Positions 44,538 to 52,855 of a stretch of 64,000 nucleotides of DNA are shown piece after piece. The stretch covers positions 496,001-560,000 of the forward strand of contig OZ240206.1 in the NCBI GenBank assembly GCA_965197405.1. The letters are read 5' to 3'. Below the pieces are notes generated by a model. It was given only the letters and a program-made list of their open reading frames with translations, was not told the DNA's origin and made no database searches. How positions within the stretch are numbered: position 1 is the stretch's first letter; every line of letters starts with the position of its first letter. The translations under genes and the position numbers were made by a program. This DNA comes from G965197405 sp965197405 (GTDB lineage Bacteria > Chloroflexota > Dehalococcoidia > Lucifugimonadales > JAGWBF01).

Positions 44538-47024
44538 TTAGGCCGAGGGCAAGGCTGCCATCTCTTTGATCCGGATGACTGTGTTGCCCTCTTCTACGTC
44601 CAAGACTACGATGTCGCCGCTGTGAATCTTTCCGCCCAGCAACTCCTCCGAGAGCTTGTCCTCCACCGTGTCCTGGATGACCCTCCGGAGCGGCCTGGCG
44701 CCGAAGTTGGGGTCGTAGCCTTTCTCGGCCAGGTATTCCTTGGCGGCGTTGGTCGCCTCCATACTGATGCTCTTCTCCGCTAGCTCGCTGCGCACCTGGT
44801 CCAGCATCAGGTCCACGATGGCCAGAATATGCATCTGGGACAGGGCGTGGAAGACCACCGTTGCGTCTATGCGGTTCAGGAACTCCGGTCGGAAGAACCG
44901 CTTGACCTCGTTCGTCACCTTGTCCTTCATACGCTCATAGGACTGTTTCTCGGTCTGGGCCTCGTCGGTCTTGATGGAGAAGCCCAAGGCCGTCTCCCGC
45001 TTGATGAGGTCCGAGCCCAGGTTGCTGGTCATTACGATGATGCAGTTGCGGAAGTCCACCTTTCTGCCCTTGGCGTCGCTGAGGTGGCCGTCGTCGAAGA
45101 TCTGCAAGAGGATGTTGAACACCTCCGGGTGGGCTTTCTCGATTTCGTCCAGCAGGATGACGCAATAGGACTTGCGCCGCACAGCCTCGGTGAGCTGTCC
45201 GCCCTCCTCATAGCCTATGTAGCCCGGGGGCGCTCCGATGAGTCTGGCTACCGTGTGCCTCTCCTGGAACTCCGACATGTCCAAGCGTACCATGCTCTCT
45301 TCGCTGCCGAACATGAACTCGGCCAGCGCTCTCACCAACTCCGTCTTTCCCACTCCTGTGGGGCCGAGGAACAGAAAGGCGCCTATGGGACGCCTGGGGT
45401 CTTTGAGGCCCGCCCTGGCCCGCCGGACCGCCTTCGATATGCCTACTATGGCCTCGTCCTGGCCTATAATCCGCTTGTGCAGGGCTTCCTCCATGTGGAG
45501 GAGGCGCTCCGTCTCTTCCAGGGCCAGCCGGGTGACCGGTATGCCGGTCCACATGCTGACGACTTCGGCGATGTCGTCGCTGGTGACCATAGAGCGCTCC
45601 GAGTCCTGCTCCTGGTGCCATTCCTTTTCCAGGTTCTCCATCTTCTCCGCGAGCCGCAACTCCCGCTCTCTCAGCTCCGCGGCGTACTCGTACTGCTGGG
45701 ACCCTATGGCTTCGTCCTTCTCTTTGCGTACGTTTTCCAGCACACTCACCACCTCTTTCATCGAGAGGGGCGTGGTGCTGCTCCTGAGCCGCACCCTGGA
45801 ACTGGCCTCGTCTATGAGGTCAATGGCCTTGTCGGGCAGGAAGCGGTCGGCGATAAATCGCGCCGACAGGTTCGCCGCCGTCCGGACGGCCTCATCGCTG
45901 ATGTCCAGCCGGTGGTGCTCCTCGTAGCGGCTCTTTATACCTCGGAGTATATCCGTAGTCTCCTCTATAGTAGGCTCGGACACCACGATGGGCTGGAAGC
46001 GCCGCTCCAGGGCCGGGTCCCGCTCGACGTGCTTTCGGTAGTCGTCCATGGTGGTAGCGCCGATGCACTGGAGCTCGCCCCTGGCGAGGGAAGGCTTCAG
46101 GATGTTGGCGGCGTCCACCGCTCCTTCCGCCGCGCCGGCGCCCACTATGGTGTGCATCTCGTCAATGAACAGGACACAGTTCCCGGAGCTTTTGATCTCT
46201 TCGATGACCTTCTTCAGCCGCTCCTCGAACTCGCCGCGATACTTGGTGCCCGCGACCAGAGCGCCCATGTCCAACGTGACCAGGCGCTTGCCCTGAAGGG
46301 TCTCGGGTATGTCTCCGCCGGCAATCTTCTGGGCCAAGGCCTCCACTATGGCCGTCTTGCCCACCCCGGGTTCTCCCATGAGGACGGGATTATTCTTGGT
46401 CCGGCGGCTGAGAATCTGTACGACCCGTTGAATCTCCTGGCCGCGGCCAATGACGGGATCCAGCTTGTTGGCCCGTGCGGCGGCAGTCAGGTCTATGCCC
46501 AACTGGTCCAGGGTTGGGGTGCGGGTCGTGGCGGCGGCGCGGGATGTGCCGTACCCCGAACTGGTGGGGGAAGTCTGGCTCAGGATGCGGTGAGTCTCCG
46601 AGCGCACCTTGTCCAGGGTGACGCCCAGGCTCTCCAGCACGCCCGCCGCCACGCCTTCTCCCTCTCGGAGCAGGCCAATCAGCAGGTGCTCTGTGCCTAT
46701 GTAGGTGTGGTTCATGCGGCGGGCCTCATCCACCGCCAACTCCACCACCTTTTTGGCCCTGGGGGTAAGGCCGATCTCCCCCTGGGCCGGTCTCTCGCCG
46801 CGACCAATGATGAACTCTACGGCAGAGCGCACCTTGCTCAAGTCCACACCCAGGTTGGCAAGGACACGGGCTGCCACTCCTTCCGTCTCTCGCACCAGAC
46901 CAAGGAGTATGTGCTCGGTGCCGATGTAGTTGTGATTGAAGCGTTGTGCCTCTTCCTGGGCAAGGGACAACACCCTCCGTGCTCGCTCGGAGAACTTCTC
47001 GAATCTGCTACCCATCTCTGGCAC
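44538..47024 (-). CDS. clpC: ATP-dependent Clp protease ATPase ClpC
   Basis: 828 residues. Two Clp_N repeats (RARRVLSLAQEEAQRFNHNYIG and the following copy), first AAA+ domain with GEPGVGKT, a middle UVR-like coiled coil (MKEVVSVLENVRKEKDEAI), second AAA+ domain with GPTGVGKT, and a C-terminal ClpB_D2-small domain. Unfolds proteins for ClpP. Cytoplasmic hexamer. ClpP and McsA/McsB are not in the window. Start ATG at 47024. Confidence 0.96.
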   Translation of the reverse strand: MPEMGSRFEKFSERARRVLSLAQEEAQRFNHNYIGTEHILLGLVRETEGVAARVLANLGVDLSKVRSAVEFIIGRGERPAQGEIGLTPRAKKVVELAVDEARRMNHTYIGTEHLLIGLLREGEGVAAGVLESLGVTLDKVRSETHRILSQTSPTSSGYGTSRAAATTRTPTLDQLGIDLTAAARANKLDPVIGRGQEIQRVVQILSRRTKNNPVLMGEPGVGKTAIVEALAQKIAGGDIPETLQGKRLVTLDMGALVAGTKYRGEFEERLKKVIEEIKSSGNCVLFIDEMHTIVGAGAAEGAVDAANILKPSLARGELQCIGATTMDDYRKHVERDPALERRFQPIVVSEPTIEETTDILRGIKSRYEEHHRLDISDEAVRTAANLSARFIADRFLPDKAIDLIDEASSRVRLRSSTTPLSMKEVVSVLENVRKEKDEAIGSQQYEYAAELRERELRLAEKMENLEKEWHQEQDSERSMVTSDDIAEVVSMWTGIPVTRLALEETERLLHMEEALHKRIIGQDEAIVGISKAVRRARAGLKDPRRPIGAFLFLGPTGVGKTELVRALAEFMFGSEESMVRLDMSEFQERHTVARLIGAPPGYIGYEEGGQLTEAVRRKSYCVILLDEIEKAHPEVFNILLQIFDDGHLSDAKGRKVDFRNCIIVMTSNLGSDLIKRETALGFSIKTDEAQTEKQSYERMKDKVTNEVKRFFRPEFLNRIDATVVFHALSQMHILAIVDLMLDQVRSELAEKSISMEATNAAKEYLAEKGYDPNFGARPLRRVIQDTVEDKLSEELLGGKIHSGDIVVLDVEEGNTVIRIKEMAALPSA

Positions 47025-47686
47025 CCCTCATTCGGCAGGGCTGGCGGGGGTCACTCTGCTTCACCTACCTGCAACAGGCAGGTAGACAAGTGGGTGGAAA
47101 AGGCCCTGCGTAATTTGAAACGTTCCCGGAATCCTCAGCATCTCTGTCCGCCGCCCCTGTCTGCAACAGGCAGGGGCAGTCGGACCGCTGCCCTTTGCGC
47201 CTGGAAACTGGGCTATGCTAGGGGTTAAGACTACATGCTCCTATTATAGGCCGCGCACTCAAACAATGTAAAGGTACATTCCCACAGGCTTCCAATATGT
47301 TTGCCAGAGGGCCATAGTGTGTGAATATTTTAGCAAGTCCATTGCGCTAGCCACTGTACCACACCTCGGAGTAAAAGGAAAGGGGGATTGCTGGGGGTAA
47401 CTGTTCAGACTTGGTGAGGTGACTTGGGCGAGTTTCGAGGATGGCATCGCTTGCCGAGCTTCCTCGTAGGGGCATCTCTTGTGGATGCCCCCATCCGTGT
47501 ACGCCGGGGACTGGGCAACCACGAGGGTTGCCCCTACGATTCGTCTGGTACATGCACATACCCCCCTCGAGGCTGAACAGTTACCGCTGGGAACTTCCCG
47601 GGAGTGGCGACCGTGCTTCATCCTCGTCACGGGGCGGCTGCAGGCGGGCAGGCACTGATATACTTGAAGCGTGATGTATGAAAAAG
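47025..47686. other. Intergenic region with hairpin repeats and no gene
   Basis: Contains CCTACCTGCAACAGGCAGGTAG (about 47066) and CCCTGTCTGCAACAGGCAGGGGC (about 47156) hairpins, and a mirrored element at 47464-47539 with TCGTAGGGGCA and CAACCACGAGGGTTGCCCCTACGA. The clpC promoter should lie at its left end on the minus strand, but no clear -10/-35 pair was identified. No supported gene. Confidence 0.5.
47464..47539. repeat. GGGGCATC/GGTTGCCCC mirrored repeat, copy 1
   Basis: TCGTAGGGGCA opens and TGCCCCTACGA closes this 76-base element, with an inner palindrome around CAACCACGAGGGTTGCCC. A similar copy is at 57135-57207. It is a small inverted-repeat element of the kind scattered between genes. 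Confidence 0.6.
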
Positions 47687-47808
47687 CCCCCCGGCGGTGG
47701 CTTATTTTCCCACTCCGTTGCCAGAGCAGTATCGTCAGCGCTGGGGCGTTTCACTTCCGTGTTCGAGATGGGAACGGGTGGGTCCACCCCGCTCTAACCA
47801 CCAAGGGG
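47687..47808 (-). rRNA. rrf: 5S ribosomal RNA, unlinked to 16S/23S
   Basis: Minus-strand sequence of about 122 bases with the conserved 5S core: GGTGGACCCACCCGTTCCC, ATCTCGAACACGGAAGTGAAAC and ACTGCTCTGGCAACGGAGTGGGA. Terminal helix I is formed by CCCCTTGGTGG at the 5' end and CCACCGCCGGGG at the 3' end, followed by CTTTTT. No 16S or 23S sequence lies nearby; the upstream gene is the molybdopterin fusion and the downstream gene is clpC. Confidence 0.95.
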
Positions 47809-47824
47809 CTGTATCACACCTGAT

Positions 47825-47853
47825 AGTATGCGGCTTTTCTCGCCATATGGCAA
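47825..47853 (-). promoter_or_regulatory. Candidate promoter of the orphan 5S rRNA gene
   Basis: On the minus strand, TTGCCA (47848-47853) and CATACT (47825-47830) are 17 bases apart and precede the 5S 5' end by about 17 bases. They match the -35 and -10 consensus at 5/6 and 4/6. An own promoter fits a 5S gene that lacks upstream 23S. Confidence 0.4.
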
Positions 47854-47900
47854 GGGCTTTCGCCGGGGACTTCTCATCTATTTCTGCGAGCTAATTCAGT

Positions 47901-48605
47901 CTACGATGAGACTCCCTGGACAAGGGTGTGTTCGTGGTCCTCGCAGGCTACCCAGTGGTACCCATCCTCGAAGAACTCCTTCTTCCAGATGGGCACCGTC
48001 TCCTTGATGCGGTCCACGGTCCGGTGGCAGGCGTAGAAGGCCTCTTTGCGGTGGGGAGAGGCCACCGCCACCACCAGGCTTATCTCGCCGATGTCCACCC
48101 GGCCTATGCGGTGGGCGATGGCTATATCCTCTATTTCCCACTCGGCCTGCATTTCCCGGCGTATCTTCTCCATCTCCTTGAGGGCCATTTCCTCGTAGGC
48201 CTCATACTCGAGGCGGACTACTTTCTGACCCTCGGCGAAGAGCCTGGTGACGCCCAGGAAGGTGACTACGGCGCCGTTGGTGTCCTTCCTGACCTTGGCG
48301 GTAACCTCCTCGGGCTTGAGGGGTTGACGGGTAATCGCTATCATATCTTCTGGCATATCTTCACCTCCGCTTACGGGGGGGATGAGGGCTATATCGTCTC
48401 CATCCAGGAGCGCCAGGTCGTGGTCGGCGTATTCGGTGTTCACGGCTACCACAATGTCCACGGTGGGGGGGGCCAGGTCGGGGAAGAGACGCCTTATCTC
48501 CTTCACCAGGTGGGACACGGTAGCTCCGGGGCCAAGCTCCAGAGCAATCCGACTCCGTCCCGCTCTCTCGCGGTACAGGGCGAAGAAATGCACGTTTACC
48601 TTCAA
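47901..48605 (-). CDS. MoaD-MoaE fusion, molybdopterin synthase
   Basis: About 234 residues. The first 80 form a ubiquitin-like MoaD (VNVHFFALYRERAGRSRI) ending in PPVSGG. The remainder is MoaE (GAVVTFLGVTR, HRIGRVDIGE, VPIWKKEFFEDG with the catalytic lysine region). It converts cyclic pyranopterin phosphate to molybdopterin with sulphur carried on the MoaD Gly-Gly end, which here is internal. GGAGGAG lies seven bases before a TTG at 48605, the expected MoaD start; an ATG seven codons earlier (48626) is an alternative. Fused enzymes (MoaX) in mycobacteria must be cut after the glycines. Confidence 0.88.
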   Translation of the reverse strand: MKVNVHFFALYRERAGRSRIALELGPGATVSHLVKEIRRLFPDLAPPTVDIVVAVNTEYADHDLALLDGDDIALIPPVSGGEDMPEDMIAITRQPLKPEEVTAKVRKDTNGAVVTFLGVTRLFAEGQKVVRLEYEAYEEMALKEMEKIRREMQAEWEIEDIAIAHRIGRVDIGEISLVVAVASPHRKEAFYACHRTVDRIKETVPIWKKEFFEDGYHWVACEDHEHTLVQGVSS

Positions 48606-48626
48606 AGGAGGTCTCCTCCAAGACAT

Positions 48627-49101
48627 TGGACAAGGCTTTGGGCCAGCGCAGGTGCCGGGTCTTGAGCCTGGATAGGCTCAAGAATGGCGAGGGCCAAGCG
48701 GTATTCGCCTTGCTCTGTCCTGTGCCATTATAGACGAGGCCCTATTACCCTGTCCACCGCCCCGGCGTTTCTATCAGGGCCTTCCAATTGTCACCCCCTG
48801 TTCAAGCCAGGGGCAGGCTCCGAGCGGAGCGAGGGGTCTAATGTCCTTGCCTTCTTAGGCGTGCTGCTATCCAAGCATTTTAGATTCCTCGCTGCGCTCG
48901 GAATGACACGCGGCGGGGGCCTGTATTCACCTGGCGTAGAGAATTGAAAGACCCCTGCGTTCTATCCGTTAGGAATGGCGCATGTATCGTCTCACGGCTT
49001 GTTGGGCCATATTCCAGGATGTATAATGCGGCTGGTGCAGCAACCGTACCATTGAGAATGACGATTGCAGAGCAATTAGCAATTGCAGAAGGAGGTCCGT
49101 T
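48627..49101. repeat. Intergenic region with palindromic repeat copy
   Basis: No gene. 48785-48840 holds a GTCACCCCCTG..GGGTCTA piece related to 29.33 and 52.73 kb. 48882-48953 holds the TCGGAATGACA arm and CCTGTATTCACCTGG, matching 40152-40215 in reverse. The promoter of the SMP-30-like gene lies to the right; TATAAT at 49023-49028 is a candidate -10 box. Confidence 0.55.
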
Positions 49102-49992
49102 ATGCCGATTGAGCAGGTCTCACCGGGGATGGAGCGTATTGTGTCACCGGCCCAGGATCTCGAGCTACTGGGCAGCGGCCTCGGCGTTCCGGGGAGGTTG
49201 CCCGCCGAAGGACCCCTTTGGTGGAAGGAGGGGAATTACCTCCTTTTCAGTGACATGGGCAACGACCGGACTATGAAGTGGGCTCCGGGCGAGGGCATGT
49301 CGGTATTCCGCGAGGCTACCAACCAGGCCAATGGCCTCACACGAGACCTCCAGGGCAGGCTGATAGGCTGTGAGCACAGCGCCCGCCGCGTGACGCGTCT
49401 GGAGCAGGACGGGAGCGTCACCGTCGTGGCAGACCGCTACGAGGGCAAGCTGCTCAATCGCCCCAACGACGTGGTGGTAAAGTCCGATGGGAGCATATAC
49501 TTCACCGATCCAATCTCGGACAACGTAGAAACGGAGCTGGGCTATGCCGGGGTGTTCAGAGTCTCACCGGACTTGAGTACCATCAGCCTATTGGTCCAGG
49601 ATTTCGACTTGCCCAACGGCCTGGCCTTCTCTCCCGATGAGAGCGTCCTCTATGTGGATGACTCCGGGGCGCAGAACATACGGGCCTTCGACGTGCGGCC
49701 CGGTGACGGGATGCTGGCAAATGACCGCCTCTTTTGTGACATGAGGGGCCAGCGGCCCGGCGTCCCCGACGGGATGAAGGTGGACGTCGAGGGGAACGTG
49801 TACTGCACGGCGTCCGGGGGCGTATGGGTCGTGGATGCCTCGGGCAAGCACCTGGGGACCATCCTGACCGGCACGGACCAGACGACCAACTGCGCCTGGG
49901 GCGGTGAGGACTGGAAGACCCTATTCATCACCACCTTTGAGACACTGGTCAGCATCCGCCTGAATATCTCCGGCGTACCGGTCCCTCCATAG
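49102..49992 (+). CDS. SMP-30/gluconolactonase-like protein
   Basis: 296 residues, six-bladed propeller of the SMP-30/gluconolactonase/LRE family: EGPLWWKEGNYLLFSDM with the metal-ligand Glu, LNRPNDVVVKSDGSIYFTDP with the Asn ligand, and NGLAFSPDESVLYVDDS with Asn/Asp ligands. Hydrolyses sugar or related lactones with a divalent metal. Start ATG after GAAGGAGG. No signal peptide. It begins a run of small-molecule catabolic genes. Confidence 0.92.
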   Translation: MPIEQVSPGMERIVSPAQDLELLGSGLGVPGRLPAEGPLWWKEGNYLLFSDMGNDRTMKWAPGEGMSVFREATNQANGLTRDLQGRLIGCEHSARRVTRLEQDGSVTVVADRYEGKLLNRPNDVVVKSDGSIYFTDPISDNVETELGYAGVFRVSPDLSTISLLVQDFDLPNGLAFSPDESVLYVDDSGAQNIRAFDVRPGDGMLANDRLFCDMRGQRPGVPDGMKVDVEGNVYCTASGGVWVVDASGKHLGTILTGTDQTTNCAWGGEDWKTLFITTFETLVSIRLNISGVPVPP

Positions 49993-50039
49993 AACAGAAT
50001 CGCTGTGGCCTTTGCAAAGCCGGATAAAAAGGAGATGGA

Positions 50040-50160
50040 AATGACGGCTGGCGTCCCCCACCGTCACTCCCGCGAAAGCGGGAGTCCAGTGGCCTGGGAT
50101 ATGGATTTCGGCTCAAAGCCGGCCCCGTACTGGATACGGGGCCGGAATGAGGGGATGGGC
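50040..50160. repeat. Short palindromic repeat copy
   Basis: CACTCCCGCGAAAGCGGGAGTCC and CCGGCCCCGTACTGGATACGGGGCCGG hairpins lie between the SMP-30 and TIM-barrel genes. They match the hairpin core of the TTTTCATGG-ended element family, but the ends are missing here. Confidence 0.5.
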
Positions 50161-50179
50161 TGCATTGGCTGGAGGAGAT

Positions 50180-51028
50180 ATGACGGGAATGAGCTTGAGG
50201 GATAGGATTGGGTTCGACGGCGGCGCCACGCGCCTTGAAGACGCCCTGGAGACCGCCGCTACCCATGCTTTCCACTACCTGGACTTCAACGCCGACAGGG
50301 GGCCTAACCGCCTGGATGAGTGGAGCGATGACCGGGTCCGTTCCGTGCGCGACGCCTGTGAACGCAATAGCATACGTCTTGCGCTGCACACGATGTCGGG
50401 CGTCAACACTGCCGAGTTTTCACCCTTCGTCGCCGAGGCCGTGGACCAGTACCTTCGCGCTAACATTGACCTTGCCCGTCGCCTCGGCTGCGAGGGGGTC
50501 GTGGTACACGCCGGATTTCACTTCAGCGCGGCGCTGGAGGCCCGCAAGACGGCTTCGCTGGAGCGGCTGAAGCGAGCGGCCGGGTATGCGGAAGAGGTAG
50601 GCCCCGTTCTGCTGCTGGAGAACCTGAACTTCGAGCCTGACGACGCCGAGGTCCACTACCTTGCCCATACGGTGGAGGAGTGCCGCCTCTACTTCGACGG
50701 CATCTCGTCCGAGCATTTCGGCTGGGCCTTCACCGTCAACCACGCGAACCTGGTGCCCGAGGGCATCGGCGGCTTCCTGGACGCCTTTGGCATAGGCCGC
50801 ATCGGGGAAGTGCGTCTTGCCGACAACCTGGGCGTCAAGGAAGTGCATCTAAACCCCGGTGAGGGTAACATAGACTTCAAGACGTTGTTCCATCGCCTGG
50901 AAACCTCCGGCTACGAGGGATACTACACCATGGCTTTTGGCAACTCTCAGGACAAGCTGGCGGCGCGAGAGATGTTCGCCGGGTACGAAGTCCCGCCCGT
51001 GGGCGGGACTTCAGTGGTTAGTGGCTAG
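50180..51028 (+). CDS. Sugar-phosphate isomerase/epimerase-like TIM-barrel protein
   Basis: 282 residues of the xylose-isomerase-like TIM-barrel superfamily (AP_endonuc_2). Strand signatures are FHYLDFN, RLALHTM, GVVVHAGFHF and LLLENLNF (metal-ligand Glu), then FTVNHANL, VRLADNLG and the C-terminal HLNPGEGNIDFK. Isomerises or epimerises a sugar or ketose; substrate unknown. The ATG at 50180 follows GGAGGAG; a second ATG at 50189 is possible. The 3' end converges with the NIPSNAP gene, overlapping by about 11 bases. Confidence 0.88.
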   Translation: MTGMSLRDRIGFDGGATRLEDALETAATHAFHYLDFNADRGPNRLDEWSDDRVRSVRDACERNSIRLALHTMSGVNTAEFSPFVAEAVDQYLRANIDLARRLGCEGVVVHAGFHFSAALEARKTASLERLKRAAGYAEEVGPVLLLENLNFEPDDAEVHYLAHTVEECRLYFDGISSEHFGWAFTVNHANLVPEGIGGFLDAFGIGRIGEVRLADNLGVKEVHLNPGEGNIDFKTLFHRLETSGYEGYYTMAFGNSQDKLAAREMFAGYEVPPVGGTSVVSG

Positions 51029-51329
51029 GGGGCGGGGAGAGTGCGTGCTCTATCACCTTCACTTCCATCTTGGCGATGTGGCTGGTGGGCACATCCCCCA
51101 GGACCTTGCGTTCCGGCGAGGTGAGATACTCCGCCTCCTTGACGGGAATCTCGTCAGAGCTGGCGAAGCTCCGCACCCAGATGAACTCCGTCCTGTCGGC
51201 GTTGACCCACGTACCCTCCACCCGGATGCCGAGCTTCTGATGGATTGGCAGAATGTGCTCCTCGAACACGTTGAGCCAGGAGTCCATCATGCCCCGGTTG
51301 ATCGTGTAGACGCGTAGCTGGGAGACCAC
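51018..51329 (-). CDS. NIPSNAP family protein
   Basis: 103 residues. MVSQLRVYTINRGMMDSWLNVFEEHILPIHQKLGI is a classical NIPSNAP dimeric ferredoxin-like half-barrel opening. Bacterial members often accompany catabolic genes, with unclear roles. GTG start after GAGGAGG. Same direction as the isochorismatase-like gene upstream (about 31 bases apart). Small, cytoplasmic. Confidence 0.85.
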   Translation of the reverse strand: MVSQLRVYTINRGMMDSWLNVFEEHILPIHQKLGIRVEGTWVNADRTEFIWVRSFASSDEIPVKEAEYLTSPERKVLGDVPTSHIAKMEVKVIEHALSPPPSH

Positions 51330-51360
51330 GGGCTTCCTCCTCTCTCGCTATGGTCGGGGG

Positions 51361-51963
51361 CTACGGACGCAGGGCGGCAATCACCTCGTCCGTGTTCCGG
51401 ACCCGCACCAGCAGCGGCAATACGTGCTTGATGGTCATCTCGTGGACGTCTATCTCGCCGGCGGTGCAGCAGTCGCTGACGACGACGCACTGGATGTCCC
51501 TGTTCTTGGCGTCCCTCGCGGTCCCTTCCACGCTGCGCTGGGTCGAAATACCCCCCACCAGGATGGTCTCCGTCCCAAGGACCCGGAGGATGCCTTCCAC
51601 GTTGGTGCCGTAGAAGGCGCTGAAGCGGGGCTTCACCACCACGTAGTCCTCGTCCCGGGGCGCTAGCTCGTCTATTACCTCTGTAGCCGGTGTCCCCGCC
51701 AGCATGGCGGCCCCGCCGCCTCCCCCCACGTCGGCAATGGTTCTCGGCGCGTCGGCGTTGTCCGCCCTGCGATAGGTGGTGATGTAGATTAGCGGGGTGC
51801 CCACGGAGCGGCAGTGGGCTATTAGCCTCTGGAAGTTCTCTATCACGGCCTGCCGCTCAGGGGTGACGGTGTACGGGGGTCCCTGGCCCTTTGCCACCGC
51901 GTTAATCATATCAATCAGGATTACCGCGCACTTCTTGGGGTCCAGGGTGATGGCTTCGGCCAT
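51361..51963 (-). CDS. Isochorismatase-like cysteine-hydrolase fold protein, nucleophile Cys replaced
   Basis: 200 residues of the isochorismatase-like hydrolase superfamily: catalytic Asp in AVILIDMINA and Lys in VVVKPRFSAFYGT. The usual nucleophile loop G-x-x-T-x-x-C-V reads GISTQRSV, with Ser in place of Cys. The active-site change suggests altered activity or a non-amidase role. Start ATG after AGGAGG. Between NIPSNAP and the DUF2283 gene, all in the same direction, suggesting one operon. Confidence 0.88.
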   Translation of the reverse strand: MAEAITLDPKKCAVILIDMINAVAKGQGPPYTVTPERQAVIENFQRLIAHCRSVGTPLIYITTYRRADNADAPRTIADVGGGGGAAMLAGTPATEVIDELAPRDEDYVVVKPRFSAFYGTNVEGILRVLGTETILVGGISTQRSVEGTARDAKNRDIQCVVVSDCCTAGEIDVHEMTIKHVLPLLVRVRNTDEVIAALRP

Positions 51964-52218
51964 TCAGCACCTCCTCTTCAGCTTTATGGATGGGGGTCTC
52001 GCCGGATGTTCAGGGAACAGATAAGGTCGCAGCAACTCAGCAGCGTGTTCGAGAGTCACACCCACTACATCACCGTCGTCATTCGTGAAGGCGACCAGGT
52101 CCTTTCCCACGGTTTCACCGTACGCCCTGGGCTGGTCGGTTGTGAGGACCAAGGTATCGGTGTCGGCGAAGTAATGCACCTTAAGGTCTAAGACTGGGCC
52201 GATGTCTGGCATAGTCAT
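51964..52218 (-). CDS. DUF2283-like small protein
   Basis: 84 residues. LKVHYFADTDTLVLTTDQPRAYGETVGKDLVAF followed by a DDGDVVGVTLEHAAELL segment matches the DUF2283 pattern (YDxExD..L....). Such proteins are often antitoxin-like or regulatory, but the role is not established. ATG at 52218 is preceded by AGGGA; the adjacent upstream ATG (52230) is another candidate. The stop directly abuts the isochorismatase-like start. Confidence 0.75.
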   Translation of the reverse strand: MTMPDIGPVLDLKVHYFADTDTLVLTTDQPRAYGETVGKDLVAFTNDDGDVVGVTLEHAAELLRPYLFPEHPARPPSIKLKRRC

Positions 52219-52261
52219 GGTTTCCCTCATCGAAGGAAGCAGGGCTGAACCCCGGCCCTAT

Positions 52262-52465
52262 CTACCTGCTACATACGTGGGACTGGTCCGACCAGTACTT
52301 TATACTGCAGGAGTTGCATATTACGATGAAGGTCGAAGGGAACTGGTAAATCCCCTCCTTGCACTCCGCGCACAGGCTATCCCGTGTAGCCGTTCGCCTC
52401 AGCGGCCTGTTGCACCCGGAGCAACGCCGGACACTCATGCCGAAAAGCCAACCTGCTGCTCCCAT
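52262..52465 (-). CDS. Small zinc-ribbon-like protein
   Basis: 67 residues. Two CxxC pairs (CSGC, CAEC) and a third cysteine cluster (CNSCSIKYWSDQSHVC) suggest one or two zinc sites. ATG at 52465 with AAGGGAG upstream was preferred over longer frames. No family recognised. Located in the gap left of the D-threonine-aldolase-like gene. Confidence 0.5.
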   Translation of the reverse strand: MGAAGWLFGMSVRRCSGCNRPLRRTATRDSLCAECKEGIYQFPSTFIVICNSCSIKYWSDQSHVCSR

Positions 52466-52607
52466 AGTCCACTCCCTTTCACCAAAGCTGTGTTGGGTAC
52501 AGTATAGACCAACCGGCGAGAGTGAATCAACAAGCATCGCGACATCTTGACTAGGCGGGCAGAGTTGCCTAAACTTTGCATCATACCCCCGAGGGTTCCT
52601 TGGGCTT

Positions 52608-52775
52608 TTTCATTCTCGGCTCCAGGTGAGTACAAATCCTTCACAGCGTGTCATTCTGAGGAGCGGAGCGACGAAGAATCTAAATGCCTCACGAGCAGAA
52701 GGACACCGAAGGGAAGGTCTTTAGACCCCTCGCTCCGCTTGGAGCCTGCCCCTGGCTTGAACAGGGGGTGACAAG
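52608..52775. repeat. Interspersed repeat copy
   Basis: The 52466-52855 gap has no other gene. GTGTCATTCTGAGGAGCGGAGCGACGAAGAATCT is a diverged arm of the GTCATTCCGA family. Left of it, CCAGGTGAGTACA matches the flank at 40175. To the right, TTTAGACCCCTCGCTCCGC and CCCTGGCTTGAACAGGGGGTGACA match 48.8 and 29.33 kb. Confidence 0.6.
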
Positions 52776-52855
52776 TGAAAGACCCGCGACGGTCCCTCGA
52801 TTCCTGTCCATTCTCTTTACATTGGCCTGTCATTCTCCTGCTGGAGGTGTCCCCG

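Noticed and set aside
44829..47228. A 799-codon open frame on the plus strand opposite clpC
   Set aside because: It is antisense to an unmistakable ClpC and shows no protein-family motif. Long antisense frames are expected in GC-rich genes.
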